From contig NVUM01000005.1 in assembly GCA_002733125.1 (NCBI GenBank), positions 36,076 through 100,075 on the forward strand: 64,000 nt of DNA. The letters are read 5' to 3'. This document shows, in pieces, positions 10,249 through 19,829 of the stretch. A program made the position numbers and the translations under genes. The DNA is from Porticoccus sp. GTDB lineage: Bacteria; Pseudomonadota; Gammaproteobacteria; Pseudomonadales; Porticoccaceae. How positions within the stretch are numbered: the first letter of the stretch is position 1; every line of letters begins with the position of its first letter. The notes beneath the pieces were generated by a model that worked only from the letters and a program-made list of their open reading frames with translations, searched no databases and was not told where the DNA came from.

Positions 10249-11537
10249 GGCGTAGTCACCCGCTGGTAGATCAGTGGTTGGTATGGCCGCAACACCAGGT
10301 CGCGGTTAACGATCAGGCGCACCGGCAAACCTGGGCGGCTGGTCAAGGTGGGCTGAATATTAAGGTTGCGGCGGGTGACCTCCTGGCCGACCTGGTTGAT
10401 GCTGTCCTGCGCGCTGTCCCGCCCGGCGATGATGACGCGGTCGCCGTCCTGGCGATTCTCTGGCGCGGCCAGTTCGGCGCCCACACCGAGCAGGGTGGTC
10501 AGGGCGGCACCTGCGAACAGGCGGTCCCAGTGCCAGTCGACGCCGTCCTCCAGACCCGTGTAGCCAGCGGGGTCGGTACCGGCGAGGTTGTCGAGTTGGA
10601 ACGAGGAGGTGTCCGGTAGGATGACCCGCTGCCAAACCACCTGCACCCGGGTCTGCCCGTAGCTCACCTGGCTGTTGTAACGTCCCAGGATGCGCGAACC
10701 TTGAGGGATCAGTACATGGCGGCCGGTGGCGGTGTCATAGACCGGCTCCGTAACGGTGGCGATCACATCGCCCGGCAGGTCGGAGTTGATGCCGGTGACC
10801 AGGGCACCGGCAATCACCGTGCCGGCCATTACTTGATAAGGGGACACAGGCGTTTGCAGATCCCCGGAATTACGGGTTTCTGTAAATGAGAAGTTACTGA
10901 GAAAGGCTTCCTTCTGTTCCTGGCGGTTCTGCAGGGCAATGGGGTCGGTCTCTCCGGGAGGCGCGCCCTGCAACATCGCCAAAGAATCGAGGGCGCCCAG
11001 GCCCTGATTTATCGGCAACCCCTCTCCTCCACCTGCAACAGAAGCTATGGTAGAAGACCGTGGTCGAATCGACCCGAAGAATACGGCAGAGGCTGCGGCC
11101 TCTTCCGCTTCCTTGAGGCGTGCCAGTCGGTCGGCTTCCGCCGAGTCCTGGCCGTCCCGATAACCCATGGCCTGCCGCTCCGCCTTCAGAATTGGCTCAC
11201 CCAGGTCACCCGGCAGCGGCTTACCCAGACGAGGCACTTCAGGCGGCAGTTGCGAATAGTCCGCTGGCAAACGGGCCAGTCCTTCGGAATGAGCGACGCG
11301 CTCGACGTTGTACAATTCGTCCGCGCCATTCAGATCGTCCCGCTCGGGCACCCGCAGCGACCAGAAAAGGGCACCCAACACGGCGGTAGCGACACCACCG
11401 GAGATGACCGCCAGCATTCGCCGGTTCAGTCGCGTGACCGGCCGCGGCTGGGCACGCAGCGCCACCTGTTCCGGTGCCAATTTCGGCGATGGTTCTCGCT
11501 GTGACTGATTCGGAGTGCTGTCATCGTCCATGCTCAC
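10245..11537 (-). CDS. trbI: TrbI, VirB10-like inner-to-outer membrane scaffold
   Basis: TrbI is the VirB10 homologue of the P-type mating-pair apparatus, spanning the periplasm from inner membrane to outer-membrane core. The 430-residue protein has a cytoplasmic N-terminus, one transmembrane helix at about residues 43-60 (LAVISGGVATAVLGALFWSL), a variable periplasmic linker, and the C-terminal VirB10 beta-barrel domain from about residue 230 (VMAGTVIAGALVTGINSDLPG, then PQGSRILGRY). The length fits the TrbI family. It overlaps trbG by 4 bp upstream and the DUF2274 gene downstream. No frameshift or loss of conserved segments is visible, so the apparatus looks intact here. Confidence 0.92.
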   Translation of the reverse strand: MSMDDDSTPNQSQREPSPKLAPEQVALRAQPRPVTRLNRRMLAVISGGVATAVLGALFWSLRVPERDDLNGADELYNVERVAHSEGLARLPADYSQLPPEVPRLGKPLPGDLGEPILKAERQAMGYRDGQDSAEADRLARLKEAEEAAASAVFFGSIRPRSSTIASVAGGGEGLPINQGLGALDSLAMLQGAPPGETDPIALQNRQEQKEAFLSNFSFTETRNSGDLQTPVSPYQVMAGTVIAGALVTGINSDLPGDVIATVTEPVYDTATGRHVLIPQGSRILGRYNSQVSYGQTRVQVVWQRVILPDTSSFQLDNLAGTDPAGYTGLEDGVDWHWDRLFAGAALTTLLGVGAELAAPENRQDGDRVIIAGRDSAQDSINQVGQEVTRRNLNIQPTLTSRPGLPVRLIVNRDLVLRPYQPLIYQRVTTP

Positions 11538-12529
11538 TCCCTCCGTACCCCATCGGTTCGCTCAATGCGTACCACCTCCCCTTCCTCGCCACCCAGGCGA
11601 AGTTCGGCGGCACCGAAAAGCCGGTCCACGATGTAGTAGGGCGAGCGAAAACGGTAGTTAACCAACTGCCCATCGCCCTGCGGGCCGATCACAAACAGCG
11701 GCGGCAGTTCACCCTGGGCGATCCCGGCTGGGAACTGGATATAGACCTTCCCACCATCATCGAAGGCTCTCAGCGGTCGCCATGACGGCTGGTCGCCAGT
11801 CAGGGCATAGCGGAATCGCAAATTTTCCAAGGACAAACCCCGGTCAATCGGCGCGGCCACCTCGGCCGCCTGTGAGCGACGTTGCAAGGCCAGCATACGA
11901 TCCCTCGGGTAGTCCCAGGAGACCGAGGCCATCCAGGTGCGCTCGGTCGAGATCAACTCCATCAGATAGGTACGGCGATTGGTGGTGATCACCAGGTTGG
12001 TCCGGATGTCCACGCGGATGGGTTTGACCAACACATTGACCCGCTGCTCGGCTCCGGTGCCACTGGACGTATCCCCCACGATCCAGCGCACGGTATCGCC
12101 AGCGGCGACCGTCACCAGTTCCTCGCCGGGCTGCAGGGCAATGACGGTCACTCGCTCCGGGCTGGCATAGACCTGGTACAGCGCACCGTCGGCAAAGGGC
12201 CAGACCTGTACGGCATTGACATAGCCTTCCCGCGTCGGTGCCACACGCGCCTCCTCGTTAGCCTGGGTTATCTGTACCTGTGGGCCTTCGGGCACGACTT
12301 CCTCAGCATCCGCTTCTTCCGTGGGTAATGGCATCAGTTGCCCCGGCAATGGCAGGGGTTTTGGCACTTCGACCACTTCTATTGTTCTGTCGGGCTCCGG
12401 CAACAGGGTTGCCGCGACCGGTTCGTCCAGGGTAATTTGTGGCGGTTTTTGCGGCGTGGCACAGCCGACCAGTGCAAACGACCCCGCCAGCACCAGGACT
12501 CCTGTACACCTATTCAATGGATTGCTCAT
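11534..12529 (-). CDS. trbG: TrbG, VirB9-like outer-membrane core protein
   Basis: TrbG is the VirB9 homologue, which with TrbI and a small lipoprotein forms the outer-membrane core complex. The 331-residue product begins with a lipoprotein-type signal sequence ending in a lipobox LVGC (Cys near residue 23). A Pro/Glu-rich linker follows, then the VirB9 domain with RVNVLVKPIRVDIRTNLVITT and TNRRTYLMELIST (about residues 165-195) and the C-terminal domain VYIQFP...LPPLFVIG. Start and stop codons overlap trbF and trbI by 4 bp each, indicating translational coupling within the trb operon. Confidence 0.92.
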   Translation of the reverse strand: MSNPLNRCTGVLVLAGSFALVGCATPQKPPQITLDEPVAATLLPEPDRTIEVVEVPKPLPLPGQLMPLPTEEADAEEVVPEGPQVQITQANEEARVAPTREGYVNAVQVWPFADGALYQVYASPERVTVIALQPGEELVTVAAGDTVRWIVGDTSSGTGAEQRVNVLVKPIRVDIRTNLVITTNRRTYLMELISTERTWMASVSWDYPRDRMLALQRRSQAAEVAAPIDRGLSLENLRFRYALTGDQPSWRPLRAFDDGGKVYIQFPAGIAQGELPPLFVIGPQGDGQLVNYRFRSPYYIVDRLFGAAELRLGGEEGEVVRIERTDGVRRE

Positions 12530-13230
12530 GGCATCTTTCCTTCAGTGGCCTCCAGTTCCCGGCTCCACGACAGGCCATTGACGTAGATGCCCAATGGGTT
12601 GCGGCGCAGCCGCTGCTCGGTGCGCGGGGTTTGCAGCACGACGGACACCACTGCCGTCCAGCGCTCAATACCGGCCGCCGCGCCGTTCACAAACCGGTGC
12701 TCGCTCCAGCGCACCTGAAAGGAGCTGTCGCTGGCGCGCACTACGCTGTTGATCTGCACCGTCACCGATTCTTGGCCGATACGGGCAAAGGGATCATTGC
12801 TGCGAGCGTAGTCGTTAAGCACCGCCGCCCCGCGATCGGTGGTGTAGTTGTAGGCGTCCAGCCAGTTCTGGCGCACCACCACCGGATCGATGGAGAGCGA
12901 GCGCACCAGGGTTATAAAACGGGCCAGGTGATGGGCGATCTGCGCATCGTTGGGCCGGTAGGGTGTGGTCGCCTCCCCCACAGCCCGCACCTGGCCGCCC
13001 GTGTCGACCTCAACGACATAGGGCGTGACAATGGACTGGGCCGAACGCCACACCAGTCCGCCGGCCATCAGCAGGGCCAGCGCCAGGCAGCCAAAGGCCA
13101 TCAGCCGCCAGTTCCGGGCCTGCACCCGGGCCGAGCCTATGCGCTCATCCCAGGCCTGGGCAGCTGCCTGGTAAGGTGTGGCCGGTTCAGGGGATTCGGC
13201 ATAGCGCGCGTGAGGTCGCTTGAATCGCAT
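12526..13230 (-). CDS. trbF: TrbF, VirB8-like inner-membrane protein
   Basis: TrbF is the VirB8 homologue, a bitopic inner-membrane protein that nucleates assembly of the secretion channel. The 234-residue protein has a short cytoplasmic N-terminus, a transmembrane helix at about residues 41-62 (NWRLMAFGCLALALLMAGGL), and a periplasmic NTF2-like VirB8 domain containing RNPLGIYVNGLSW near the C-terminus. Length and architecture are normal for the family. It overlaps trbG by 4 bp and starts 12 nt after the trbL stop. Confidence 0.92.
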   Translation of the reverse strand: MRFKRPHARYAESPEPATPYQAAAQAWDERIGSARVQARNWRLMAFGCLALALLMAGGLVWRSAQSIVTPYVVEVDTGGQVRAVGEATTPYRPNDAQIAHHLARFITLVRSLSIDPVVVRQNWLDAYNYTTDRGAAVLNDYARSNDPFARIGQESVTVQINSVVRASDSSFQVRWSEHRFVNGAAAGIERWTAVVSVVLQTPRTEQRLRRNPLGIYVNGLSWSRELEATEGKMP

Positions 13231-13242
13231 GAAAAATTCTCC

Positions 13243-14427
13243 TTAGGAGTCCGGGTCGTTCAGGCTGGGGCCTGAACCAGAACCGCCACCGTCACCACCG
13301 CGCAAGGTGTGGGCGACCGTCGTGGCGGTATGGGAAAGTTGCTGGCGACGTTGCAACTGCCTGGCCCAGGCCGGCTGTCCACCCGAGGTTGTTGTGTGTT
13401 TCGGGATTGAGGCCGCGGAGTCCATGGCCGAACTCGCCCCACTGGCCGCAGCCTTCATCGAGCTGGCACCTCCTGCCGCCATCCGAACGGCACCGGGGGC
13501 CATTCGCGCACCGGCGACCACAGCGCCACCCACTCCAGTGGCAGCAGCACCCAGGGCCACGGCGGTCCCGGCCGCGCCGAGGGTGGCGCCCGCCATCGCT
13601 CCGGCGCCTAGTTGTGGTGAGCCGGAAACCAAGCCAGTGGCAATACCCGGCCCAAAGATTCCCAAGGCCAACAGCGCCAGGGAGGCCAGCATGATCACCA
13701 GCGCAAAATCCACAGAGGGTTCATCCGGGGCGACCTGGAACTCGGCAAAGAGCCCCGTGCCGATACCAATGATCACCGCCAACACCAGCACCTTGACGCC
13801 GGAGGACACCACGTTGCCCAGGACTTTTTCAGCGAGAAAGGCAGTCTTGTTCCACAATGCGAAGGGCACCAACACAAACCCGGCCAGGGTAGTCAGCTTG
13901 AACTCGATTAAGGTGATGAAGAGCTGGATCGCCAACACAAAGAAAGTCAGGATCACCACCAGCCAAGCCAGGAACAGCACCACGATGGGCGTGATATTGA
14001 CGAATACCTCCGGGAAGCCGGACATCTCGCTGATCTGCTCCAGGATTGGCGCGCCGGCATCCACGCCCACCTTGGCCAGGCGGCCCGGTTGCAGGAATTC
14101 CGCAGCCGTCATCCCAGTACCCGACGCCATCAACCCCAACCCGGCGAAGGAGCGGAACACGATACCCGCCAGCGTATTGAAGTTGCCTATGATGTAGGCG
14201 AAGGCTCCCACGTAGAGCACCTTGCGAATCAGGCGAACCAGCACGTCATCGGCCTGCCCGGTAGCATGGCTCAGCGCCCAGAAAAGTCCCGCGATGGTCA
14301 TGTCGATCACCACCAGGGTGGCTGTCAGAAACGCCACTTCTCCACCCAGCAACCCGAAACCCGAATCGATGTAGGTGGAGAAGACGTTGAGGAAGCGGTC
14401 GATTACCGCGACATCATCCATGGCCAC
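13243..14427 (-). CDS. trbL: TrbL, VirB6-like polytopic membrane protein
   Basis: TrbL is the VirB6 homologue, the polytopic inner-membrane channel component of the mating-pair apparatus. The 394-residue protein has several strong hydrophobic segments between about residues 30 and 275 (for example VFVNITPIVVLFLAWLVVIL and LVIMLASLALLALGIFGPGI), then an Ala/Gly-rich stretch and a low-complexity Ser/Gly-rich tail, both usual in TrbL. It lies 40 nt after trbJ and 12 nt before trbF. In many P-type systems a small entry-exclusion lipoprotein gene (trbK) sits between trbJ and trbL. It is absent here, and an EexN-like lipoprotein is found far away at 39.3 kb. Confidence 0.9.
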   Translation of the reverse strand: MAMDDVAVIDRFLNVFSTYIDSGFGLLGGEVAFLTATLVVIDMTIAGLFWALSHATGQADDVLVRLIRKVLYVGAFAYIIGNFNTLAGIVFRSFAGLGLMASGTGMTAAEFLQPGRLAKVGVDAGAPILEQISEMSGFPEVFVNITPIVVLFLAWLVVILTFFVLAIQLFITLIEFKLTTLAGFVLVPFALWNKTAFLAEKVLGNVVSSGVKVLVLAVIIGIGTGLFAEFQVAPDEPSVDFALVIMLASLALLALGIFGPGIATGLVSGSPQLGAGAMAGATLGAAGTAVALGAAATGVGGAVVAGARMAPGAVRMAAGGASSMKAAASGASSAMDSAASIPKHTTTSGGQPAWARQLQRRQQLSHTATTVAHTLRGGDGGGSGSGPSLNDPDS

Positions 14428-14467
14428 GCGCCTCCATCGGAACAGGTATCAAAGTCATCACACTGCC

Positions 14468-15232
14468 TCAATACCCGTAGAAGGAAACCGGCTGCGGTGT
14501 GTAGGCCGTGCCCTCCCCCAGGAATCGACGGGTCACTTCCCGGCCACGCTCTGTGGCGGCAGCCTGCCGGGCCAACTCCAGGGACGCGGCCCGATCCTGC
14601 GTCAGCCGCAGTTGCTGGGACTGGATGGACTGCTTGGCCTGCAACGCGAGCAGTTGGTTGGTAGCCTGCATCGCCTGCAGGGCACCGTTGGCTGACTGAC
14701 TCTGATTCACCAGATCCGTCAACACGCCCTCGTCTGAAGACAGGTTCTGGGACACCTGCCCCTGCATGCGCATCGCCGTGTGCAGGCCATCAAGGGTGTG
14801 CGCCCAACGCTCACGGGCATCCTGGGCCATACGGTCACCGCTTACGCTAGCCGCGTATTCCTGCGGGTAGAGCCTGGCAAATTCCTGGTCAATGCGGTTT
14901 ACCTCATAGGCCAAGCCCTGGGCCTCGGCAATCAGGCGCCCGGTGGTCGCCAGTGCCGAGCGCAGTCGATTCACCGAATTGAAATCAAGCCGCTCCAGAT
15001 TCCGCGCCTGGTTGATCAGCATGTTCGCCTCGTTCTGCAGCTGCTGTACCTGGTTGTTGATCTGCTCCAGGGTGCGGGCGGCGGTCAGCATGTTCTGCGC
15101 CAGATTCGAGGGGTCGAGCACAATATCGCCGACACCAAACAGAGCCTGGGCAGGCTGGACGACGGTGAAGGCAATGGCGCTGGCCAGCGCCGCCACGCGA
15201 AAGCGGGATACCAACGAGGGTTTACGGTTCAT
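14468..15232 (-). CDS. trbJ: TrbJ, VirB5-like pilus-associated protein
   Basis: TrbJ is the VirB5-like minor pilus component exported to the periplasm. I place the start at 15232 (MNRKPSLVSRF), not at an earlier in-frame ATG, because an AGGAGG ribosome-binding site lies 7 nt upstream and a clear signal peptide follows (hydrophobic stretch ending PAQALFG near residue 32). The mature 254-residue product is mostly helical with a coiled-coil segment (TLEQINNQVQQLQNEANMLI), as in VirB5 proteins. The start overlaps the end of trbE by 11 bp, so translation is coupled. Confidence 0.9.
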   Translation of the reverse strand: MNRKPSLVSRFRVAALASAIAFTVVQPAQALFGVGDIVLDPSNLAQNMLTAARTLEQINNQVQQLQNEANMLINQARNLERLDFNSVNRLRSALATTGRLIAEAQGLAYEVNRIDQEFARLYPQEYAASVSGDRMAQDARERWAHTLDGLHTAMRMQGQVSQNLSSDEGVLTDLVNQSQSANGALQAMQATNQLLALQAKQSIQSQQLRLTQDRAASLELARQAAATERGREVTRRFLGEGTAYTPQPVSFYGY

Positions 15233-17678
15233 GGCTTTTCCTCCTGGGAAGTTCATCCAGAGATGCTCCTGCGGGTGAGTGTTGATCAAGCAATTGCGCC
15301 GCCCAATCGAGGCCTCGATGGCGCAGCCAGGCGGCGGCAAAATCAGGTACCGGCATCGAGGCCAGCAGCGCATCCATCGCGCGCTGATCCTCGGGCGTCG
15401 AGGCGCCGGCAAAGGCGAGCGCCACCGGCCCCAGGTCCAGGTCGAACAGACGATTGCCTAGGCGTGACTGGTAGTAGTAATCGCGCTTGGGCTCGGCAGT
15501 GGCGACAATCTGAATCTGCCGGGCATTGAGTCCGAAGCCTTCGTAGATGGAGCGAATCTGTGGCTCGGTGGCCTGGGGGTTGGGCAGGAAAATGCGGCTT
15601 GCGCAACTTTCAATAATCGCCGGCGCGATGCTGGAACCCTGGATATCCGCCAGCGACTGGGTGGCGAAAATCACGCTGACGTTCTTCTTGCGCAGGGTCT
15701 TCAGCCACTGGCGGATGCGCGCCGCGAACACCGGATCGTCGAGGAATAGCCAGGCCTCATCCAATATCAGAAGCGTCGGAGCCCCGTCGAAACGCTCATC
15801 GAGGCGTGCGAACAACACGCCCAGTACGGCCAGCACGGCAGCGCGGCTGGCCATCAATTCCTCCATCTCGAAGCACTGCACATCGGCTGTACCCAGGCGG
15901 TCATGCTCGGCGTCCAGCAGCTTGCCGTGGGCACCACCCAGCAGGTACGGGGCCAGCGCCTGACGCAGTGCATTGTGCTGCAGCAGGACGGAAAACCCCG
16001 TCAGAGTGCGCTGCTCCATCGGCGCACCGGCCAGGCTTTCCAGCGCCGACCAGATCGCGGCTTTTTCATCGGGGCCAAGGGTTACCCCTTCCTGCCGTAT
16101 CCGCCCTTCCAGCCATTCCGCCGCCCAGGCGCGGCGCTCCTCCCGGTCGATACCGGCCAGGGGTTGAAAGGCAATCTCGCCCTCCGCACCCAAGTCGTAG
16201 TGCTCGCCACCAAGGCCCAGAATCGTCGCGCGCAGAGAGCGCCCCATGTCGAAAGCGAAAATCCGCGAACCCGGATAGCGACGAAACTGCAAGGCTAGTG
16301 TGGCCAGCAGCACCGACTTGCCCATACCGGTAGGCCCCACCACCAGGGTATGACCGACATCACCAATATGGGTGACCAGCCGGAACGGCGTGGCGCCATC
16401 GGTGCGCGTGACAATCAACGGCGGGCCGTCCAGATGAACATTCTTCATCGGCCCCGCCCAGACCGCCGACACCGGCAGCAGGTGCGCCAGGTTTAGCGTA
16501 GAGACAATGGGCTGGCGCACATTGGCGTAGGCATTGCCCGGGATCGAGGACAGCCAAGCCTCCACGGCATTGATTGTCTCGGGGATGGTGACAAAACCCC
16601 GTCCCTGGATGACCCGTTCCACCTGGCGCAGCTTCTCATCGGCAATATCCGGGTTCTCGTCCAGCACTGTCACTGTAGCGGTCACATAACCAAAGGCCAC
16701 CTGGTCACTACCGAGTTCCTGCAGGGCGGCGTCCGCATCCCCCGCCTTGTTCGAGGCATCGGTATCCACCAGCGGGCTTTCCTGCTGGAACAGGGTCTCC
16801 CGCAATAGCGCCGCCACGTTCTTGCGCTTGGCAAACCACTGCCGGCGCAGGCGGCCCAGCTCCCGTTCTGCCTCCGCCTTGTCCAGGCACAAGAAGCGGG
16901 TATTCCAGCGGTAGCCGAAACCCAACCGGTTCAGGTCATCCAGAATCCCCGGCCAGGTCGAGGTGGGAAAACCCCGCACCGAAGCAACCCGCAGGTGAGC
17001 CTCGCCCAGCATCGGCGCCAGGCCACCGGTCAACGGGCTGTCGGCCAGCAAAGCGTCAAGATGGAACGGTGTCTCCGGTACCACCACTGGATGACGGCGA
17101 GTGGAAACGGTGCCGTGCAAATAGGTCAGCGTCTCGCTGTCATCCAGCCAAGCCAGTTCCGGCATCACGCCATCGAGCAGATCGAACACGCGGTCCGTCT
17201 CCGCCGTAAAGGCGTCCAGACGCTCACGCCAGTTCGCCCCCTGGCGAGACGTATTTTCGTACAAGAGGCTGGCCGCCCGGGCACGGGACTCTTCCGGTGG
17301 CAGGTACACCAGCGTCAGGTGATAGACGCTTTCGAAGTGGCTGTGGTTTTCCTCGAAGGCAGCTCGCCTTTCCTCCTCCACCAGCCAGGACAGTGGCTCG
17401 GGAAACTCCGACTGCGGATAGCCTGCTGCCTGGAGTCGTTCGGCTTCCACGAACAGCGCCCAGCCCGATCCCAGGCGCCGCAGCGCGTTATTGAGCCGCG
17501 CCGATGTGGCGATTAGTTCGCCTTGGGTGGCACTGTCCAGATCCGGCCCCCGAAAGCGCGCCGTGCGCTGGAACGATCCATCCTTGTTGAGTACCACTCC
17601 TCTAGCGACCAGCCCTGCCCAGGGCAACCAATCAGCCAACAGGGCGGGACGCTTGCGGTATTCGGTCAGGTTCAGCAT
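15222..17678 (-). CDS. trbE: TrbE, VirB4-like ATPase
   Basis: TrbE is the VirB4 homologue, the large ATPase that powers pilus assembly and substrate transfer at the inner face of the membrane. The 818-residue protein has the CagE/TrbE/VirB N-terminal domain (about residues 180-385), Walker A GPTGMGKS (about 449-456) and Walker B LLILDEAW (about 636-643), followed by the conserved FATQSLADI segment. Length and motifs are complete. It ends inside the trbJ start and begins 9 nt after trbD. Its high GC and smooth coding pattern match the rest of the trb block. Confidence 0.95.
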   Translation of the reverse strand: MLNLTEYRKRPALLADWLPWAGLVARGVVLNKDGSFQRTARFRGPDLDSATQGELIATSARLNNALRRLGSGWALFVEAERLQAAGYPQSEFPEPLSWLVEEERRAAFEENHSHFESVYHLTLVYLPPEESRARAASLLYENTSRQGANWRERLDAFTAETDRVFDLLDGVMPELAWLDDSETLTYLHGTVSTRRHPVVVPETPFHLDALLADSPLTGGLAPMLGEAHLRVASVRGFPTSTWPGILDDLNRLGFGYRWNTRFLCLDKAEAERELGRLRRQWFAKRKNVAALLRETLFQQESPLVDTDASNKAGDADAALQELGSDQVAFGYVTATVTVLDENPDIADEKLRQVERVIQGRGFVTIPETINAVEAWLSSIPGNAYANVRQPIVSTLNLAHLLPVSAVWAGPMKNVHLDGPPLIVTRTDGATPFRLVTHIGDVGHTLVVGPTGMGKSVLLATLALQFRRYPGSRIFAFDMGRSLRATILGLGGEHYDLGAEGEIAFQPLAGIDREERRAWAAEWLEGRIRQEGVTLGPDEKAAIWSALESLAGAPMEQRTLTGFSVLLQHNALRQALAPYLLGGAHGKLLDAEHDRLGTADVQCFEMEELMASRAAVLAVLGVLFARLDERFDGAPTLLILDEAWLFLDDPVFAARIRQWLKTLRKKNVSVIFATQSLADIQGSSIAPAIIESCASRIFLPNPQATEPQIRSIYEGFGLNARQIQIVATAEPKRDYYYQSRLGNRLFDLDLGPVALAFAGASTPEDQRAMDALLASMPVPDFAAAWLRHRGLDWAAQLLDQHSPAGASLDELPRRKSHEP

Positions 17679-17687
17679 CGTCTCCCC

Positions 17688-17960
17688 TCACACATCCAGC
17701 AAAGGCTTGTGCTTAAGATGCCGCAGGAACACCGCCATGAACTGCGGGTCGGCCTGCGCACCCCACACCGCCAGGGAATGCCCCAGCAGCCACAGCACCA
17801 GGCCGGGCAACCACAGTTGCAGTCCCAATCCCACCGCGGCTGCCAGAGTGCCGTTGGCGATAGCCACGGTACGCGGTGCCCCACCCAGCAGGATCGGCTC
17901 GGTCAGTGCCCGGTGCAGCGGCACCTCGAAACCGTCGGTGAATGCGGACACTCCGTTCAT
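17688..17960 (-). CDS. trbD: TrbD, VirB3-like inner-membrane protein
   Basis: TrbD is the VirB3 homologue, a small membrane protein that associates with TrbE. The 90-residue product has the family pattern: a short N-terminus with FEVPLHRALTEPILLGGAPR (residues 11-30), then a hydrophobic hairpin (LAAAVGLGLQLWLPGLVLWL, about 39-60). It overlaps trbC by 4 bp and precedes trbE by 9 nt. Other readings of this stretch in different frames lack the VirB3 pattern and are discarded. Confidence 0.92.
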   Translation of the reverse strand: MNGVSAFTDGFEVPLHRALTEPILLGGAPRTVAIANGTLAAAVGLGLQLWLPGLVLWLLGHSLAVWGAQADPQFMAVFLRHLKHKPLLDV

Positions 17961-18310
17961 GCCACCACCGCCCCGCCAGAGAAGCTGAAGAAAGACAGGA
18001 AGAACGAGGAGGCCGCAAAGGCGATGGACAGGCCAAACACGATCTGCACCAGCCGCCGAAAACCGCCGGAAGTATCACCAAAGGCCAGTGCCAACCCGGT
18101 GGCGATAATGGCGATCACGGCGACAATCCGGGCCACCGGCCCCTGGATAGAATCGAGGATGGATTGCAGCGGCCCCTCCCAGGGCATGCTGGAACCTGCG
18201 GCCTGTGCCGTTGTCGCCAGGCACAGCAACAACGCGGCAAACACCAGGGTGTTCAAGCCTGAACGTAAAACCGGATTTACAGAAATCCGCATTGGATGAA
18301 CAGCGGTCAT
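17957..18310 (-). CDS. trbC: TrbC, VirB2-like major pilin
   Basis: TrbC is the prepilin that forms the conjugative pilus. The 117-residue protein has a long signal segment (residues about 13-37, ending TAQAAGSSMPWEG) and two further hydrophobic helices (about 55-75 and 90-110), the arrangement of VirB2/TrbC prepilins that are cleaved by the TraF peptidase and leader peptidase. TraF is present at 43.2 kb, so processing, possibly cyclisation as in RP4, can be supplied by the same element. The gene overlaps trbB and trbD by 4 bp each. Confidence 0.9.
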   Translation of the reverse strand: MTAVHPMRISVNPVLRSGLNTLVFAALLLCLATTAQAAGSSMPWEGPLQSILDSIQGPVARIVAVIAIIATGLALAFGDTSGGFRRLVQIVFGLSIAFAASSFFLSFFSFSGGAVVA

Positions 18311-19326
18311 GATGGTTCTCCAGATGAGGTTGAGGATGAGGCCGTTGAAGATGAAAGCGGCGACAGGGATTCGTCGAGGTGATAGCCGTTGCTGTCGAAG
18401 CCGGTGACCCGGGCCACGGTGCGTACTTTGCGAGCACGACCGCGCCCCGCGATAAACACCACCACGTTCACTGCCTCGGCGATCAGCGCGCGCGGTGGCG
18501 TGATGGCGACTTCCAAGATCAGTTGCTCAAGACGAAGCAGTGCACCGTGGGCGGAACCGGCATGTACGGTGGCGATGCCGCCGGGATGGCCTGTGCCCCA
18601 GACCTTGACCAAATCCAGCGCCTCGCCACCGCGCACCTCACCGACCACCACCCGGTCCGGGCGCAGGCGCATGGTGGCCCGCACCAGCTCGGTCATGGAC
18701 ACCACGCCGGGGCGTGTGCGAAGGGGTACGTGGTCTTTTGCAACACACTGGAGTTCAACCGTATCTTCCAATACCAGCACCCGGTCATCGGTGGCCGCAA
18801 TCTCTGCCAGCAGTGCATTGGCAAGCGTCGTCTTGCCGGTACTGGTGCCGCCGGCCACCAGGATGTTCTGCCGCTCGCGCACCGCGGAGCGCAGGAAATC
18901 CGCCTGATCCTCTGCAAGCACTCCGTTACGCACATAGTCTTCCAGCGGAATTACCCCTACCGCGCGCTTGCGCAGGGCAAAGGCGGGCGCTGGTGACGCC
19001 GGAGGCAAGACACCCTCGAAACGCTCGCCGGTTTCCGGCAGCTCAGCACTCAGCAATGGCCGACCACGATGGACTTCCACACTCACGTGAGCCGCCACCA
19101 GGCGAATGATGCGTTCGCCATCGGCGGCGGACAGCGTTTCACCGGTTGGCGCTCGTCCCGTGGACAGACGATCCACCCACAAACTGCCATCCGGGTTGAG
19201 CATCACCTCCACCACATCCGGGTCCGCCAGCGCGGCGGCGATCAAGGGCCCCATGGCGGTACGCAGCATGCGGATGCGGCGGTCGAGTGATTGTGTCGAG
19301 GATGACGATGGGTGAGCCGCGTTCAT
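18307..19326 (-). CDS. trbB: TrbB, VirB11-like traffic ATPase
   Basis: TrbB is the hexameric VirB11-type ATPase of the transfer channel. The 339-residue protein carries an N-terminal domain (LNPDGSLWVDRL), Walker A GGTSTGKT (about residues 158-165), the Asp box DRVLVLEDT, Walker B VVVGEVRGGEAL and the His box GHPGGIATVHAG (about 235-246). All motifs are intact. It is the first trb gene proper; the gene before it codes for a ribbon-helix-helix protein and overlaps it by 4 bp. Confidence 0.95.
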   Translation of the reverse strand: MNAAHPSSSSTQSLDRRIRMLRTAMGPLIAAALADPDVVEVMLNPDGSLWVDRLSTGRAPTGETLSAADGERIIRLVAAHVSVEVHRGRPLLSAELPETGERFEGVLPPASPAPAFALRKRAVGVIPLEDYVRNGVLAEDQADFLRSAVRERQNILVAGGTSTGKTTLANALLAEIAATDDRVLVLEDTVELQCVAKDHVPLRTRPGVVSMTELVRATMRLRPDRVVVGEVRGGEALDLVKVWGTGHPGGIATVHAGSAHGALLRLEQLILEVAITPPRALIAEAVNVVVFIAGRGRARKVRTVARVTGFDSNGYHLDESLSPLSSSTASSSTSSGEPS

Positions 19327-19829
19327 GATTCGCCCGCCCCATCGTGCTGTTGTTGCTGCTCGCGCTCTTGGGCCTCAACCTGGGCGGCAATCTCATCCAG
19401 TCGTCGCGTATCGGGTTCCAATTCTTCATAAACCTCCCGCACCAAACTGCGGCCACGCAAAATGTGGCGGCCCAACTGCTCGACGAATTGCTCGAAGCGC
19501 GCCCTGCCCTGGGCCCTGGCCGCCTCCTGATGTGACTCCGGCAGCGGCGTGCTCACCGTCAGGTAGTAGCGCACGTACAGCGCCACCGTCTCGATCAGGA
19601 TGTTCTGGTCCCGCTCCAGTTTCTCGAACTGGCGGGACAGGCGATCCAGGCGTTTCGCCATGGCCGCCTCGCGCTTGTCGGCGGCATCGGGCGAGAGCCA
19701 GGATGCCAATGCCGCTGCAACGATGGACGACTTGGACACACCCTTCTTCGCGGACAACTCGTCCAGGCGTCTGGCATGATCGCGCTCGATAAATAGGTTC
19801 AGTCGGTGTCGGGAATACAGTCGGCTCAT
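19323..19829 (-). CDS. Ribbon-helix-helix (CopG-like) protein between traG and trbB
   Basis: This 168-residue protein has a ribbon-helix-helix-like N-terminus (LNLFIERDHARRLDELSAKK, about residues 10-29, then KSSIVAAALASWLS), followed by a long helical, charged region with coiled-coil character. Proteins of this kind occupy the same place between traG and trbB in Tn4371-type ICEs and are annotated as CopG-family or conjugal transfer regulators. It overlaps traG and trbB by 4 bp on either side, so it belongs to the transfer operon. A regulatory or relaxosome-coupling role is plausible but not shown by the sequence. Confidence 0.75.
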   Translation of the reverse strand: MSRLYSRHRLNLFIERDHARRLDELSAKKGVSKSSIVAAALASWLSPDAADKREAAMAKRLDRLSRQFEKLERDQNILIETVALYVRYYLTVSTPLPESHQEAARAQGRARFEQFVEQLGRHILRGRSLVREVYEELEPDTRRLDEIAAQVEAQEREQQQQHDGAGES